Positions 1 to 11,483 of a stretch of 64,000 nucleotides of DNA are shown here, piece by piece. Each line of letters starts with the position of its first letter. The stretch's first letter is position 1. Both the position numbers and the translations under genes were made by a program. Under the pieces are notes generated by a model. The model saw nothing but the letters and a program-made list of their open reading frames with translations, was not told where the DNA came from and did no database searches. Source of the DNA: Gigantopelta aegis (taxonomy: Eukaryota > Mollusca > Gastropoda > Neomphalida > Peltospiridae); NCBI RefSeq assembly GCF_016097555.1, contig NC_054699.1, positions 8,061,132 to 8,125,131 on the forward strand. Direction: 5' to 3'.

Positions 1-31
1 TCCAAAACTTGGTTATGTGACTGATACTCAC

Positions 32-263
32 GGATTTTACTCAGCCCTGCTAACAAAACAACAACTGTATATACCAGCGGAGATTTAACAGTTTTGAAAT
101 CCAACCCGGCCACTTGAATCCCTTCATCCGACTTATTATCTGCTACATCCGGTGTTGGTGTTGTTGGTGTTGTGCTGTAATTTGTCGGTGCTGATCCACA
201 GGGTAGGATCACATCAAAAACATAAATGCTAAAAATAGCAACAATACTTTGTAGAGATACCAT
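32..263 (-). CDS. Na+/H+ exchanger (SLC9A/NHE)-like, first coding exon, partial gene
   Basis: On the minus strand an ATG at 263 opens 77 codons that end at a consensus donor (GTGAGT reading down from 31), leaving one base of the next codon (phase 1). The peptide starts with a hydrophobic signal-like stretch (MVSLQSIVAIFSIYVF, then VILPCGSA), followed by a Thr/Pro-rich linker (TTPTTPTPDV). It then has a segment of the form IQVAGLDFKTVKSPLVY and VVVLLAGLSKI. That last part resembles the start of the exchanger domain in plasma-membrane NHEs, where a short hydrophilic stretch leads into the first conserved helix ending in (A/S)KI before FH. NHEs swap Na+ for H+ across membranes. The rest of the gene would lie left of the window. 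It is oriented away from the NHE exons at 56-63 kb. The family is inferred from a short stretch; the exon structure is seen directly. Confidence 0.65.
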
Positions 264-543
264 ACTGATGAGTTATACTTTTACAGACGACCTCAAGGTC
301 ATGCCCTATGACCTCTGTACCCCGTTAAGAATGTTCAGAAAGGTCAATTCTGTCACAACCACAAAGTCCTTATTTTCAGTCTTCTCCAACTTCAATGTTA
401 ATATCTCTGAAAAAAAAAAAAGAGGAAAAAAATGGAATAAAAAATAAAATATGTTTGAATACACAAATGATGAAAAGTGGCTGGTGTGTAGTATAGATAG
501 GCACAGGACACAAGTACGTGGTTTGACAGACAATAAGATATAT
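264..543. other. Upstream flank of the left NHE-like exon; no gene seen
   Basis: AT-rich sequence that should contain the 5' UTR and perhaps the promoter of the minus-strand exon. No TATA box or other element can be assigned with confidence. A short A-rich run lies near 410-425. Confidence 0.3.
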
Positions 544-707
544 CAGAGGCGGATCTAGGGGGGCCCTCTAAATTTTGCGAGTTTTAATTTTATTATATAT
601 TAATTTTCATTCTTTTATGATCCCCTCCAAACCTCCCTCAAAATTCCATTGGCATTCCGCCTCATGTCATTGGTGACCCCTAAATGGATTTTCTGGATCT
701 GCCACTG
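544..707. mobile_element. hAT-like MITE
   Basis: A 164-bp element starts CAGAGGCGGATCTAG and ends CTGGATCTGCCACTG, which are imperfect terminal inverted repeats of the CAG(A/T)GGC type common in hAT elements. TATAT occurs on both sides (539-543, 708-712); this is shorter than the usual 8-bp hAT duplication, so the superfamily is tentative. It has no coding capacity. Confidence 0.6.
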
Positions 708-953
708 TATATTTTTTACTGTCTGAACCAAAACTTGCTTTATAACAGCTTTATAAATGTGAATATTTGTTTATTGTATATATTGTCTCTCTTAATTCCC
801 TATGGAATGGCTCATGTACTTATATATGTTTATTTTAAATGCAATGATGTTGTACATGAGGTGAGATGTAAATAAACATATCTGTCTGACAAGAACTGGG
901 GCAAGGATGATTACAATGGACAGCAAGAAAACCGAAAGTCATAGAAAAAAGAG
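708..953. other. Unassigned AT-rich interval
   Basis: No splice-bounded open frame, repeat family or structured element was recognised here. Confidence 0.3.
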
Positions 954-1346
954 TAAAGTTTGTTTTATTTAACGACGCCACTAGAGCACATTTATTTGTT
1001 ATCTTATTATCGGCTATTGGATGTCAAACATATGATCATTCTGACACTGTTTTTTAGAGGAAACCCACTGTCGCCACATAGGCTACTCTTTTATGACAGG
1101 CAGCAAGGGATCTTTTATTTGCGCTTCCCACAGGCAGGGTAGCACAAACCATGGCCTTTGTTGAACCAGTTATGGATCACTGGTCGGTGCAAGTGGTTTA
1201 CACCTACCCATTGAGCCTTGCAGAGCACTCACTCAGGGTTTGGAGTCTGTATCTGGATTAAAAATCCCATGCCTCGACTGGGATCCGAACACAGTACCTA
1301 CCAGCCTGTAGACCGATGGCCTAACCACAATGCCACCAAGGCCGGT
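954..1346 (-). repeat. SINE, near full length
   Basis: On the minus strand a tRNA-like head (from 1346, ending in a TTCGGATCCCA-type B box) leads to the family body (AAAGATCCCTTGCTGC) and the standard tail around 955-1000 (CTCTAGTGGCGTCGTTAAA). The head resembles that of the copy at 43475, while the body and tail match the commoner family in this window, so it may be a composite subfamily. Confidence 0.75.
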
Positions 1347-1363
1347 ATGAAAGTTATAGTCAC

Positions 1364-1505
1364 AGCAACTGGTTTTTAAACACTAGGGCATATTTTTCAC
1401 AATTAGAGCTGGTGTGGGTAACTGAAATCTGATATTACTTACACTTTATTGATTAGATTACCCATTTCCGTACATCTGGAGTGTTTCTGGTCATCCTGGT
1501 GTTTG
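1364..1505 (+). repeat. Partial copy of a dispersed MITE-like repeat
   Basis: Truncated copy of the family found more fully at 1507-2057, 27133-27516 and 36647-37016. The match covers the left part, from the TTTTTAAACACTA region to the GTTTCTGGTCATCCTGGTG region. It lies directly before a longer copy in the same direction. Confidence 0.6.
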
Positions 1506-1506
1506 T

Positions 1507-2057
1507 TAAAGCGACAGACCATAGTTTTTAAACACTAAGGCATATTTTTCACTATTACAGCCATCTTTGATAACTGAAATCAGACATTACTTATGTTGTG
1601 TTATTTAGATTACCCATTTCCGTACATCTGGAGTGTTTCTGGTCATCATGGTGCTTGTAGTACTGCAGAATGTATTTTCCATAATACATGTATAAAAAAA
1701 CACGTACCTCTGAGAAATAATGGTTAACAAGACAAGCTGTAGTCTATTTTAGAGGGTATTTCCTTGTTTCAACATCACAGACTCCTGTTTTACTCCAGGG
1801 GCGGCGCAGATGGTATGGCTAGTACGGCCATGGCCGTACCACTTTTGTGATTGTGTGTGTGGGTTATATTTGCTATATCTGTGAAAATGTCCTTACAAGT
1901 AATTTGAAAAGAGAGTCTGGCAACCACGAGCCGTACCACTATTTTTTACACTGTGCCGCCCCTGTACTCTGTTATAACTTTATCCAAATAAACTTAAGTT
2001 AGAGGTTTGTAACTCAACTAAAATTTAGTGTCCATTTTCATGGGTTGAAATTAGCAT
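1507..2057 (+). repeat. Dispersed MITE-like repeat interrupted by a smaller element
   Basis: Longer member of the same family, running from the AAGCGACAGACCATAG end to GGGTTGAAATTAG. It is split by the 169-bp element at 1796-1964. In better-preserved copies both ends carry inverted (TTA)AAGGGACAGACCCTAG-type termini, which points to a non-autonomous DNA transposon. Confidence 0.65.
1796..1964. mobile_element. hAT-like MITE nested in another repeat
   Basis: A 169-bp element with termini CAGGGGCGGCGCA and TGTGCCGCCCCTG, flanked by TACTC on both sides (1791-1795 and 1965-1969). Removing it restores the continuity of the host repeat relative to its other copies, so it inserted later. Confidence 0.7.
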
Positions 2058-2092
2058 CTGCGAATTTAAAAGAAGCTATTGGAATGGGAAGA

Positions 2093-2201
<109 letters not shown>

Positions 2202-2249
2202 TAACCCCTAAACTCGAGTCCTATAGAACTATTTGGTTTTGTATCTGCT

Positions 2250-2511
2250 GCTACCATAAAAGCAGCAAGGGTTCTTTTATTTGCACTTTTCCATATAGAA
2301 CAGGACATACCAGTCTTCATTCATTCATTTCAATTTATTTTCATGCTTATATCCAATTAAGGTTCAAGCACGCTGTCCTGGGTACACACCTCAAGCTATC
2401 TGGGCTGTCTGTCGAGGACAGTGGGTTAGATGTTAGTTGGTTAGTGGTCAGTGAGAGAGAAGATGGTGTAGTGGCCTTACATCTACCCACTGAGCCCTTA
2501 AGAACTCACTC
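2250..2511 (-). repeat. SINE fragments (two pieces)
   Basis: 2250-2312 carries the reverse of the body motif (GCAGCAAGGGTTCTTTTAT). 2330-2511 matches, in reverse, the tail half of the SINE at 43475-43722 (the CTGGACAGACAGCCCAGATAGC region). Both are truncated. Confidence 0.55.
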
Positions 2512-2520
2512 TATATAGTT

Positions 2521-3640
2521 TATAGGGGAAACAAGTCATGTTCCCCTGGAAAATACATTGAGAATTTTTTTTTTTTTTTAAAAGGGAGAGATTTTGACCC
2601 TGTAGATGCACCTGCTCTGAGGTAGTCTCTATTCAAGCTAGGGTTTCTGGTAGTACTAAACGAAATAACTTCCGGCTGGGTCAAAGTTCAAGGTGAACCC
2701 AACTTTTGATAGCGAAGTGAACACCACAAGTCCTGTGATTTGTAATAAATGTGAGTGTGTTGGTTGTAAAAAATAGTTCCATCTGGGCAAAAAATGTAAG
2801 CAAATTTATTTCATCTAGTACCACTGTGTCAAGTAGCCTTGTGCTTGAAACATGTATAGGGTACCTGTAAAAAAAAGTAATCAAATTTTGTTCGGAACTA
2901 GGGTAGTCATAGACGCTACCCGTTATCTCTGAAATGAGCAACTTGATCCCCAATTTTTTATGATTCACTTTAAGGGTGAGGGGTGATAGTATTTATATCC
3001 GTGGTGTTTATGTCAATTGATACACTGCAGATAGGAGTTTTAGCCACATATGTTACTATTGTCGTCTATGGGATTTGATTTGGTAGTGTACACCCTTCTG
3101 TGTTTTAAATGCAACATTTTATAATACATGTATACATGGGGAGTTTTATAGGGTTTTGTTGTTGTTGTTTTTGTTGTTTTGTTTTCTAAATAAAAAAGTT
3201 GATTGCCAATCTCACATTATAAATAAATATATATTATTTTATTGTCCCCCTATAAGCTTGACAGTGTCAGGCTTGAGCTACATGTATTCTTTCAGAGATA
3301 GCTGTGGCACTCGCCAAATTCACCAAATGCAAATTTCAAAAACAATTTATGAATTTTAATTTAATTTGGCAAATTAATTTCCAGTAATAATTGGTATTTT
3401 ATCTGAAAATAGCTGGGGTTTTGCAATGTTTGAAATTTAATAGATAACTGGGTGACCCAAAGCTATATGTAGCCCTGTGTTTAATATTTAATAATTGTGT
3501 CGTATTGTAGAATATGATTATTACATATGAACAATCTTCAATGGAAGTCGTTTATGGAAACTAACACAAATTATAGATTATGTATATAAATTAATGTTCA
3601 ACCATACAACTCCATTTACCATTACTAGTATGCATGTGCA
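2521..3640. other. Unassigned interval
   Basis: About 1.1 kb of AT-rich sequence between SINE fragments and the satellite. Short open frames occur on both strands but none has splice context, domain similarity or unusual composition. I see nothing assignable. Confidence 0.3.
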
Positions 3641-3649
3641 TCCAGAGTG

Positions 3650-6600
3650 GCGGGGTGGGGTGGTGTGGGTGGGATGGGTTGGTGAATGGGTTGGTGGATG
3701 TGTTGGTGAATGGAGTGGTGGATGGGGTGGTGGGGTGGGATGGGGTGGTGGATAGGGTGGTGGGATGGGGCGGTGGATAGGGTGGTGGGATGGGGTGGTG
3801 GATGTGTTGGTGGATTGGGTGGTGGATTAGGTGGTGGATTGAGTGGTGGATTGGGTGGTGGATTGGGTGGCGGATTGAGTGGTGGATGGGTTGGAGAATT
3901 AGGTGGTGGATTGGGTGGTGGATGGGGTGGTAGATTGAGTGGTGGATATGTTGGTGGATTGGGTGGTGGATGTGTTGGTGGATTGGGTGGTGGATGTGTT
4001 GGTGGATTGGGTGGTGGATTAGGTGGTGGATTGAGTGGTGGATTGGGTGGTGGATTGGGTGGCGGATTGAGTGGTGGATGGGTTGGAGAATTAGGTGGTG
4101 GATTGGGTGGTGGATGTGTTGGTGGATTGGGTGGTGGATTAGGTGGTGGATTGAGTGGTGGATTGGGTGGTGGATTGGGTGGCGGATTGAGTGGTGGATG
4201 GGTTGGAGAATTAGGTGGTGGATTGGGTGGCGGATGGGGTGGTGGATTGAGTGGTGGATGTGCTGGTGGATTGGGTGGTGGATTAGGTGGTGGATTAGGT
4301 GGTGGATGGGGTGGTGGATTGAGTGGTGGAATGGGTGGTGGATTGAGCGGTGGATTGAGTGGTGGATTGGGTGGTGGATTGAGCGGTGGATGTGTTGGTG
4401 GATTGGGTGGTGGACTGGGTGGTGGATGTGTTGGTGGATTGGGTGGTGGATGTGTTGGTGGATGGGGTGGTGGATGTGTTGGTGGATTAGGTGTTGGTGG
4501 ATTAGGTGTTGGTGGATTGGGTGGTGGATGGGGTGGTGGATTGGGTGGTGGATGTGTTGGTGGATTGCGTGGTGGATGGGGTGGTGGATGGGGTGGTGGA
4601 TTGGGTGGTGGATGTGTTGATGGATTGGTTGGTGGATTGAGTGGTGGATGGGGTGGTGGATTGGGTGGTGGATGTGTTGATGGATTGGGTGGTGGATGTG
4701 TTGGTGGATTGGGTGGTGGATGTGTTGGTGGATTGGGTGGTGGATGTGTTGGTGGATTGGGTGGTGGATGTGTTGATTGATTAGGTGGAGGATTGGGTGG
4801 TGGATGTGTTGGTGGATTGGGTGGTGGATGTGTTGATGGATTGGGTGGTGGATGTGTTGGTGGATGGGGTGGTGGATTGGGTGGTGGATGTGTTGGTGGA
4901 TTGGGTGGTGGATGTGTTGGTGGATGGAGTGGTGGATTGGGTGGTGGATGTGTTGGTGGATTGGGTGCTGTATGTGTTGGTGGATGGGGTGGTGGATTGG
5001 GTGGTGGATGTGTTGATGGATTGGGTGGTGGATGTGTTGGTGGATGGGGTGGTGGATTGGGTGGTGGATGTGTTGGTGGATTGGGTGGTGGATGTGTTGG
5101 TGGATTGGGTGGTGGATTGGGTGGTGGATGTGTTGGTGGATTGGGTGGTGGATGTGTTGGTGGATTAGGTGGTGGATGGGGTGGTGGATTGGGTGGTGGA
5201 TGTGTTGGTGGATTGGGTGGTGGATGGGGTGGTGGATTGGGTGGTGGATGTGTTGGTGGATTGGGTGGTGGATGTGTTGATGGATTAGGTGGTGGATTGA
5301 GTGGTGGATGTGTTGGTGGATTGGGTGGTGGATGTGTTGGTGGATTGGGTGGTAGATGGGGTGGTGGATTGGGTGGTGGATGTGTTTGTGGATTGGGTGT
5401 TGGTGGATTAGGTGGTGGATAGGGTGGTGGATTGAGTTGTGGATTGGGTGGTGGATGTGTTGGTGGATTAGGTGGTGGATTGAGTGGTGGATGTGTTGGT
5501 GGATTGGGTGGTGGATGTGTTGCTGGATTGGGTGGTGGATGTGTTGGTGGATTGGGTGGTGGATGTGTTGGTGGATTGGGTGGTGGATTGGGTGGTGGAT
5601 GTGTTGATGGAGTGGGTGGTGGATTGAGTGGTGGATGTGGTGATGGATTGGGTGGTGGATTGGGTGGTGGATGTGTTGATGGATTAGGTGGTGGATTGGG
5701 TGGTGGATGTGTTGGTGGATTGGGTGGTGGATTGGGTGGTGGATGTGTTGATGGATTGGGTGGTGGATTGAGTGGTGGATGTGTTGGTGGATTAGGTGGT
5801 GGATTGGGTGGTGGATTGAGTGGTGGATGTGTTGGTGGATTAGGTGGTGGATGTGTTGATGGATTGGGTGGTGGATTGGGTGGTGGATGTGTTGATGGAT
5901 TGGGTGGTGGATTGGGTGGTGGATTGGGTGGTGGATGTGTTGATGGATTAGGTGGTGGATTGGGTGGTGGATGTGTTGGTGCATTGGGTGGTGGATGTGT
6001 TGCTGGATTGGGTGGTGGATGTGTTGGTGGATTGGGTGGTGGATGTGTTGGTGGATTGGGTGGTGGATTGGGTGGTGGATTGGGTGGTGGATTGGGTGGT
6101 GGATGTGTTGATGGATTGAGTGGTGGATTGAGTGGTGGATGTGGTGATGGATTGGGTGGTGGATTGGGTGGTGGATGTGTTGGTGGATTGGGTGGTGGAT
6201 GTGTTGATGGATTGGGTGGTGGATGTGTTGATGGATTGGGTGGTGGATTGAGTGGTGGATGTGTTGGTGGATTAGGTGGTGGATTGGGTGGTGGATGTGT
6301 TGATGGATTGGGTGGTGGATTGGGTGGTGGATGTGTTGGTGGATTGGGTGGTGGATGTGTTGATGGATTGGGTGGTGGATGTGTTGATGGATTGGGTGGT
6401 GGATGTGTTGATGGATTGGGTGGTGGATTGAGTGGTGGATGTGTTGGTGGATTAGGTGGTGGATTGGGTGGTGGACGTGTTGATGGATTGGGTGGTGGAT
6501 TGGGTGGTGGATGTGTTGGTGGATTGGGTGGTGGATGTGTTGATGGATTAGGTGGTGGATTGGGTGCTAGATGTGTTGGTGGATTGGGTGGTGGATGGGG

Positions 6601-8985
6601 TGGTGGATTGGGTGGTGGATGGGGTGGTGGATGGGGTGGTGGATGTGTTGGTGGATTGGGTGGTGGATGTGTTGATGGATTAGGTGGTGGATTGGGTGGT
6701 GGATGTGTTGGTGGATTGGGTGGTGGATGTGTTGGTGGATTGGGTGGTGGATGTGTTGGTGGATTGGGTGGTGGATGTGTTGGTGGATTGGGTGGTGGAT
6801 GTGTTGATTGATTAGGTGGTGGATTGGGTGGTGGATGTGTTGGTGGATTGGGTGGTGGATGTGTTGATGGATTGGGTGGTGGATGTGTTGGTGGATGGGG
6901 TGGTGGATTGGGTGGTGGATGTGTTGGTGGATTGGGTGGTGGATGTGTTGGTGGATGGGGTGGTGGATTGGGTGGTGGATGTGTTGGTGGATTGGGTGCT
7001 GTATGTGTTGGTGGATGGGGTGGTGGATTGGGTGGTGGATGTGTTGATGGATTGGGTGGTGGATGTGTTGGTGGATGGGGTGGTGGATTGGGTGGTGGAT
7101 GTGTTGGTGGATTGGGTGGTGGATGTGTTGGTGGATTGGGTGGTGGATGTGTTGGTGGATTGGGTGGTGGATGTGTTGGTGGATTAGGTGGTGGATGGGG
7201 TGGTGGATTGGGTGGTGGATGTGTTGGTGGATTGGGTGGTGGATGGGGTGGTGGATTGGGTGGTGGATGTGTTGGTGGATTGGGTGGTGGATGTGTTGAT
7301 GGATTAGGTGGTGGATTGAGTGGTGGATGTGTTGGTGGATTGGGTGGTAGATGGGGTGGTGGATTGGGTGGTGGATGTGTTTGTGGATTGGGTGTTGGTG
7401 GATTAGGTGGTGGATGTGGTGGTGGATGGGGTGGTGGATTGGGTGGTGGATGTGTTGGTGGATTGGGTGGTGAATGTGTTGGTGGATGGGGTGGTGGATT
7501 GGGTGGTGGATGTGTTGGTGGATTGGGTGGTGGATGTGTTGGTGGATGGGGTGGTGGATTGGGTGGTGGATGTGTTGGTGGATTGGGTGGTGGATGTGTT
7601 GGTGGATGGGGTGGTGGATTGGGTGGTGGATGTGTTGGTGGATTGGGTGGTGGATGTGTTGATGGATTAGGTGGTGGATTGGGTGGTGGATGTGTTGGTG
7701 GATGTGTTGGTGGATTGGGTGGTGGATGTGTTGATGGATTGGGTGGTGGATTGAGTGGTGGATGTGTTGGTGGATTTGGTGGTGGATTGGGTGGTGGATG
7801 TGTTGGTGGATTAGGTGGTGGATGTGTTGGTGGATTGGGTGGTGGATTGAGTGGTGGATGTGTTGATGGATGTGTTGGTGGATTAGGTGGTGGATGTGTT
7901 GGTGGATTGGGTGGTGGATTGGGTGGTGGATGTGTTGATGGATTGGGTGGTGGATTGAGTGGTGGATGGGTTGGTGGATTAGGTGGTGGATTGGGTGGTG
8001 GATGTGTTGGTGGATTGGTGGATTGGGTGGTGGATGTGTTGGTGGATTGGGTGGTGGATGTGGTGGTGGATTGGGTGGTGGATGTGTTGGTGGATGGGGT
8101 GGTGGATGTGTTGGTGGATGGGGTGGTGGATTGGGTGGTGGATGTGGTTGTGGATTGGGTGGTGGATGTGTTGATGGATTGGGTGGTGGATTGGGTGGTG
8201 GATGGGGTGGTGGATTGGGTGGTGGATGGGGTGGTGGATTGGGTGGTGGATGGGGTGGTGGATGGGGTGGTGGATGTGTTGATGGATTGGTTGGTGGATT
8301 GAGTGGTGGATGGGGTGGTGGATTGCGTGGTGGATGTGTTGATGGATTGGGTGGTGGATGTGTTGGTGGATGGGGTGGTGGATGGGGTGGTGGATGGGGT
8401 GGTGGATGGGGTGGTGGATTGGGTGGTGGATGTGTTGATGGATTGGGTGGTGGATGGGGTGGTGGATTGGGTGGTGGATGTGTTGGTGGATTGGGTGGTG
8501 GATTGAGTGGTGGATGTGTTGGTGGATTAGGTGGTGGATTGAGTGGTGGATGTGTTGATGGATGTGTTGGTGGATTAGGTGGTGATGTGTTGGTGGATTA
8601 GGTGGTGGATTGGGTGGTGGATTAGGTGGTGGATGTGTTGATGGATTGGGGGGTGGATGTGTTGATGGATTGGGTGGTGGATGGGGTGGTGGATTGGGTG
8701 GTGGATGTGTTGATGGATTAGGTGGTGGATTGGGTGGTGGATGTGTTGATGGATTAGGTGGTGGATGTGTTGATGGATTGGGTGGTGGATGTGTTGGTGG
8801 ATTAGGTGGTGGATAGGGTGGTGGATTGAGTTGTGGATTGGGTGGTGGATGTGTTGATGGATTAGGTGGTGGATGTGTTGATGGATTGGGTGGTGGATGT
8901 GTTGGTGGATTGGGTGATGGATGTGTTGGTGGATTGGGTGGTGGATGTGTTGGTGGATTGGGTGGTGGATGGGGTGGTGGGGGTT
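3650..8985. repeat. 12-bp G-rich satellite, about 5.3 kb
   Basis: Tandem variants of a 12-bp unit, mainly GGTGGATTGGGT and GGTGGATGTGTT, with GGTGGATGGGGT and GGTGGATTGAGT. The plus strand is almost free of C and has frequent G runs that could form quadruplexes. Because the period is four codons, long stop-free frames arise as artefacts: 797 codons on the minus strand of HIHHPIHHP type and hundreds of codons of GGLGGG or WWIGWW type on the plus strand. A higher-order duplication is visible: markers at 4771, 4961 and 5381 recur at 6802, 6992 and 7376. The 3' edge is at the unique sequence GTTATGTGGTTAGAAACC. Confidence 0.95.
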
Positions 8986-8989
8986 ATGT

Positions 8990-9690
8990 GGTTAGAAACC
9001 ACTTTGAAGTACCCTTTTTGATGACTAAAAAAAAGAGAAAAAAAAGCATCATCTATAATATATATCACATTAAATTGCCCCCAATACATGTCTCTGAACA
9101 TTTTTATTTCAAACTTTTCCAGGGATCATGCCTGGGAACCCCTCTGCAGATGGTATGTATGTGGATCCAAAGTGGAGGGAGGGGGAGAGAGAGAAACCTG
9201 TTTTAAGTGACTTCTTTTGATGACTTTTAAAAAAGTGCATCATATACAATATATAACACTAATGCCTCAGTCACAAATGCATCGTAAGTGGGCAAGATAC
9301 CCGTACAATGTGTGTTTTTGACGATATCCTATGGGCATCGGTGACATCCTACAGACATTGTTGAGTTTTTGGCCGATTTTGGGGCATCGTAGGGTCATCG
9401 GAAACTTTTAATGCCCTTACGATGTCCTTAAGATTTGATGGACCTAAAAAAATGTGTCAGCCCGTAGGGTCCGCGTAAACACACTGTATCTAAAGTAACC
9501 ATGGTAAAGATTTTTGGGAGACCCCTACGATTCTTTCCCCGATGTCGTGGATGCCAGGATGCCATATGGTTACCCCCAACCACACGGCGACCAGTGCATT
9601 TGTGACTGAGGCATAAGTTGCCCCGAAAACACATCTTTATTTCAAACATTTCCAGGGAGCAAACCTGGAAACCGCTCTATAGAATTGGCT
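8990..9690. repeat. Two-copy direct repeat, second copy interrupted
   Basis: The stretch about 9005-9150 (CATCATCTATAATATATATC, then ATTGCCCC, then TTTCAAAC and CCAGGGA) is repeated about 200 bp further on at 9205-9260 and 9614-9680. The second copy is split by the Harbinger-like element at 9263-9613. Confidence 0.6.
9263..9613. mobile_element. PIF/Harbinger-like MITE
   Basis: A 351-bp element with 18-bp perfect terminal inverted repeats (TGCCTCAGTCACAAATGC at the left, its complement at the right) and a TAA duplication on each side (9260-9262, 9614-9616). The 3-bp TWA-type target fits PIF/Harbinger. There is no transposase frame. Confidence 0.8.
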
Positions 9691-9954
9691 CCCTTTTGGA
9701 AACTCAGCTCATTTGCCTTCCACAAACACAAATTGCCCCTTTTTGAATTTTGTGACCCCCTTTTAATTTTAAAGTCCATAAAAAAACAATTATATTCTTA
9801 AATACAGTTTAGAATAAATAAGGCAAATTTTTGAAAGTCAGTGGTGCTATTTTTGTACCCACAATAATGAAATAGGTAAAGGGTTACAGATTACAGGGTT
9901 ACATTGCATCCATTACAAAGAATCTAAGAATAAAATCATAAACAGAGAGACATA
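9690..9954. other. Unassigned AT-rich interval
   Basis: No gene or clear repeat family was recognised. Confidence 0.3.
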
Positions 9955-10324
9955 ATTATTAAAGATGTTTCTGACTAATAAAATATTTCCACGATTAAAC
10001 TTACATATGAAATATATTTTCTTGTTTAGAATATCGGTGTCTGTATATTTAATGTGTTTCTGGTCATCTTAATATCTGTAAGAATACCAAACTGGATTTT
10101 GTCTTCAAATAATTTAGTATGTACGAAAAAATAAAAATATTTTAGGAAACAAAATAAAATTTAATCTAGTACAAATATTAGAACGATCAGAAACATGTTT
10201 AATATACAGCCACTAATATTTTTTGCAGAAAAATATGTTTGATATGTAATTACAATCGTTAAAAAGTCTCTGTTAGTTGATAACATCTTAAAAATTGCAG
10301 CAAACTCAGGAATGTCCCTTTAAA
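9955..10324 (+). repeat. Copy of the 394-bp MITE family (see 44042-44436)
   Basis: Closely similar along its length to 44075-44434: the GATTAAACTTACATAT, GAACGATCAGAAACA and AATTGCAGCAAACTC segments occur in the same order. The right end (CAGGAATGTCCCTTTA) is intact and the left terminus is degraded. Confidence 0.75.
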
Positions 10325-10339
10325 TATTTTCTTTTCTTC

Positions 10340-10616
10340 AATGAAATAAACTAACTACTAATTTTACTATTACTATTACTACTAGACTACTATTACTATT
10401 TAATTAATAATTACAACTTATGCAATTGCTTCTACTACTGTTATTGTACTACTATATGGTTATAGTTATTTGGACTATTTATTTAATTTTAATTTTATTT
10501 ATTTTAATATTTTTTATTATTACTTATTATTTATTAAATATTTATTATATTATTTATTTATTATTTTATTTATTTATTTATTATCATTATAATTATTCAT
10601 TCATTCATTCATCATT

Positions 10617-10678
<62 letters not shown>

Positions 10679-10702
10679 TCCCCCCCCCCCCCCCCCCCCC
10701 CC
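10340..10702. repeat. Low-complexity AT region, (TA)n and poly-C
   Basis: TTA/TTAT-rich simple sequence, an ATTC run, about 50 bp of (TA)n and then a C homopolymer at about 10680-10702. The open frame through it is an artefact. Confidence 0.9.
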
Positions 10703-11189
10703 GGCATGAAGTGCCAACCTTAGCATCATTACTTCATACATGTCTTATTTGCTCCAACAGCCCTGATCGCTTTATCACGGTCTTTACTAAATCATGACAT
10801 TGTTTACACGTACAAAATCGATAGTTACAAGTGTCAATACACCAGCAATACTATGGAGGACCCCATTCGCTATTACGGGGGGTGGGGGGGGGGGGACCTC
10901 ACGAACAACAGTGCAGGACAGATATGTACCCATTACCAGGAACGAATTTGATTTGTCGAGGTCTGTTTAAACCAGGTTAAAACAGTGTACCATTTAGGAG
11001 CTCCGTCACACACGAATACATGTAACATAAACACACACAAATGTCAAAACATTGACCTTGCTCAGCAGTACAGATAACTCATGCCATACTCTTTCTGCAC
11101 TGAACTCTCCTGGCTTTGAAAACACACCAAACAAGTTCGCCGGTGAAACCGAGTTTGAACTATACGCATTACAAATGACGCAACTTCAG
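10703..11189. other. Unassigned interval
   Basis: A G-homopolymer-rich patch lies at about 10876-10896. No splice-bounded frame or known domain was found. Confidence 0.3.
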
Positions 11190-11198
11190 CAATAACAC

Positions 11199-11320
11199 TA
11201 GCCCGAGTACTCTGACTGTAAGAGAGCTAGACGGACATTTGGACATAAACACGCTCTCATTACGCTCTGTTTATGTCCAAATGTCCGTCTAGCTCTCTTA
11301 CAGTCAGAGAGCTCGGGCTA
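11199..11320. mobile_element. Hairpin MITE with 9-bp target duplication (Mutator-like)
   Basis: The 122-bp element is almost entirely two inverted arms of about 52-54 bp with one or two mismatches and a 16-bp loop. It is bounded by TAGCCCGAG and CTCGGGCTA. CAATAACAC occurs directly on both sides (11190-11198, 11321-11329), a 9-bp target duplication typical of Mutator-like elements. The arm similarity implies a young copy. Confidence 0.8.
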
Positions 11321-11483
11321 CAATAACACCTGAAAATGTTCATGGCTTTAGAAATTCAATGGTGTGGCGACGCACTACAATGGAATGTGAAATCCTGCAT
11401 AAGATGTGAGACCTGATGGCCTACCTGTACATTTGACTATCTAGAACAGGTACGATCCTAGCTGAACTCGCAGAAAAGAAAAG

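Noticed and set aside
2681-2968. 95-codon minus-strand frame
   Set aside because: No domain, no splice sites and no compositional signal.
3710-8601. Many long plus-strand frames (GGLGGG, WWIGWW, VVDVLVD repeats)
   Set aside because: The 12-bp period keeps all frames open whenever the unit lacks a stop; no splice context or unique sequence.
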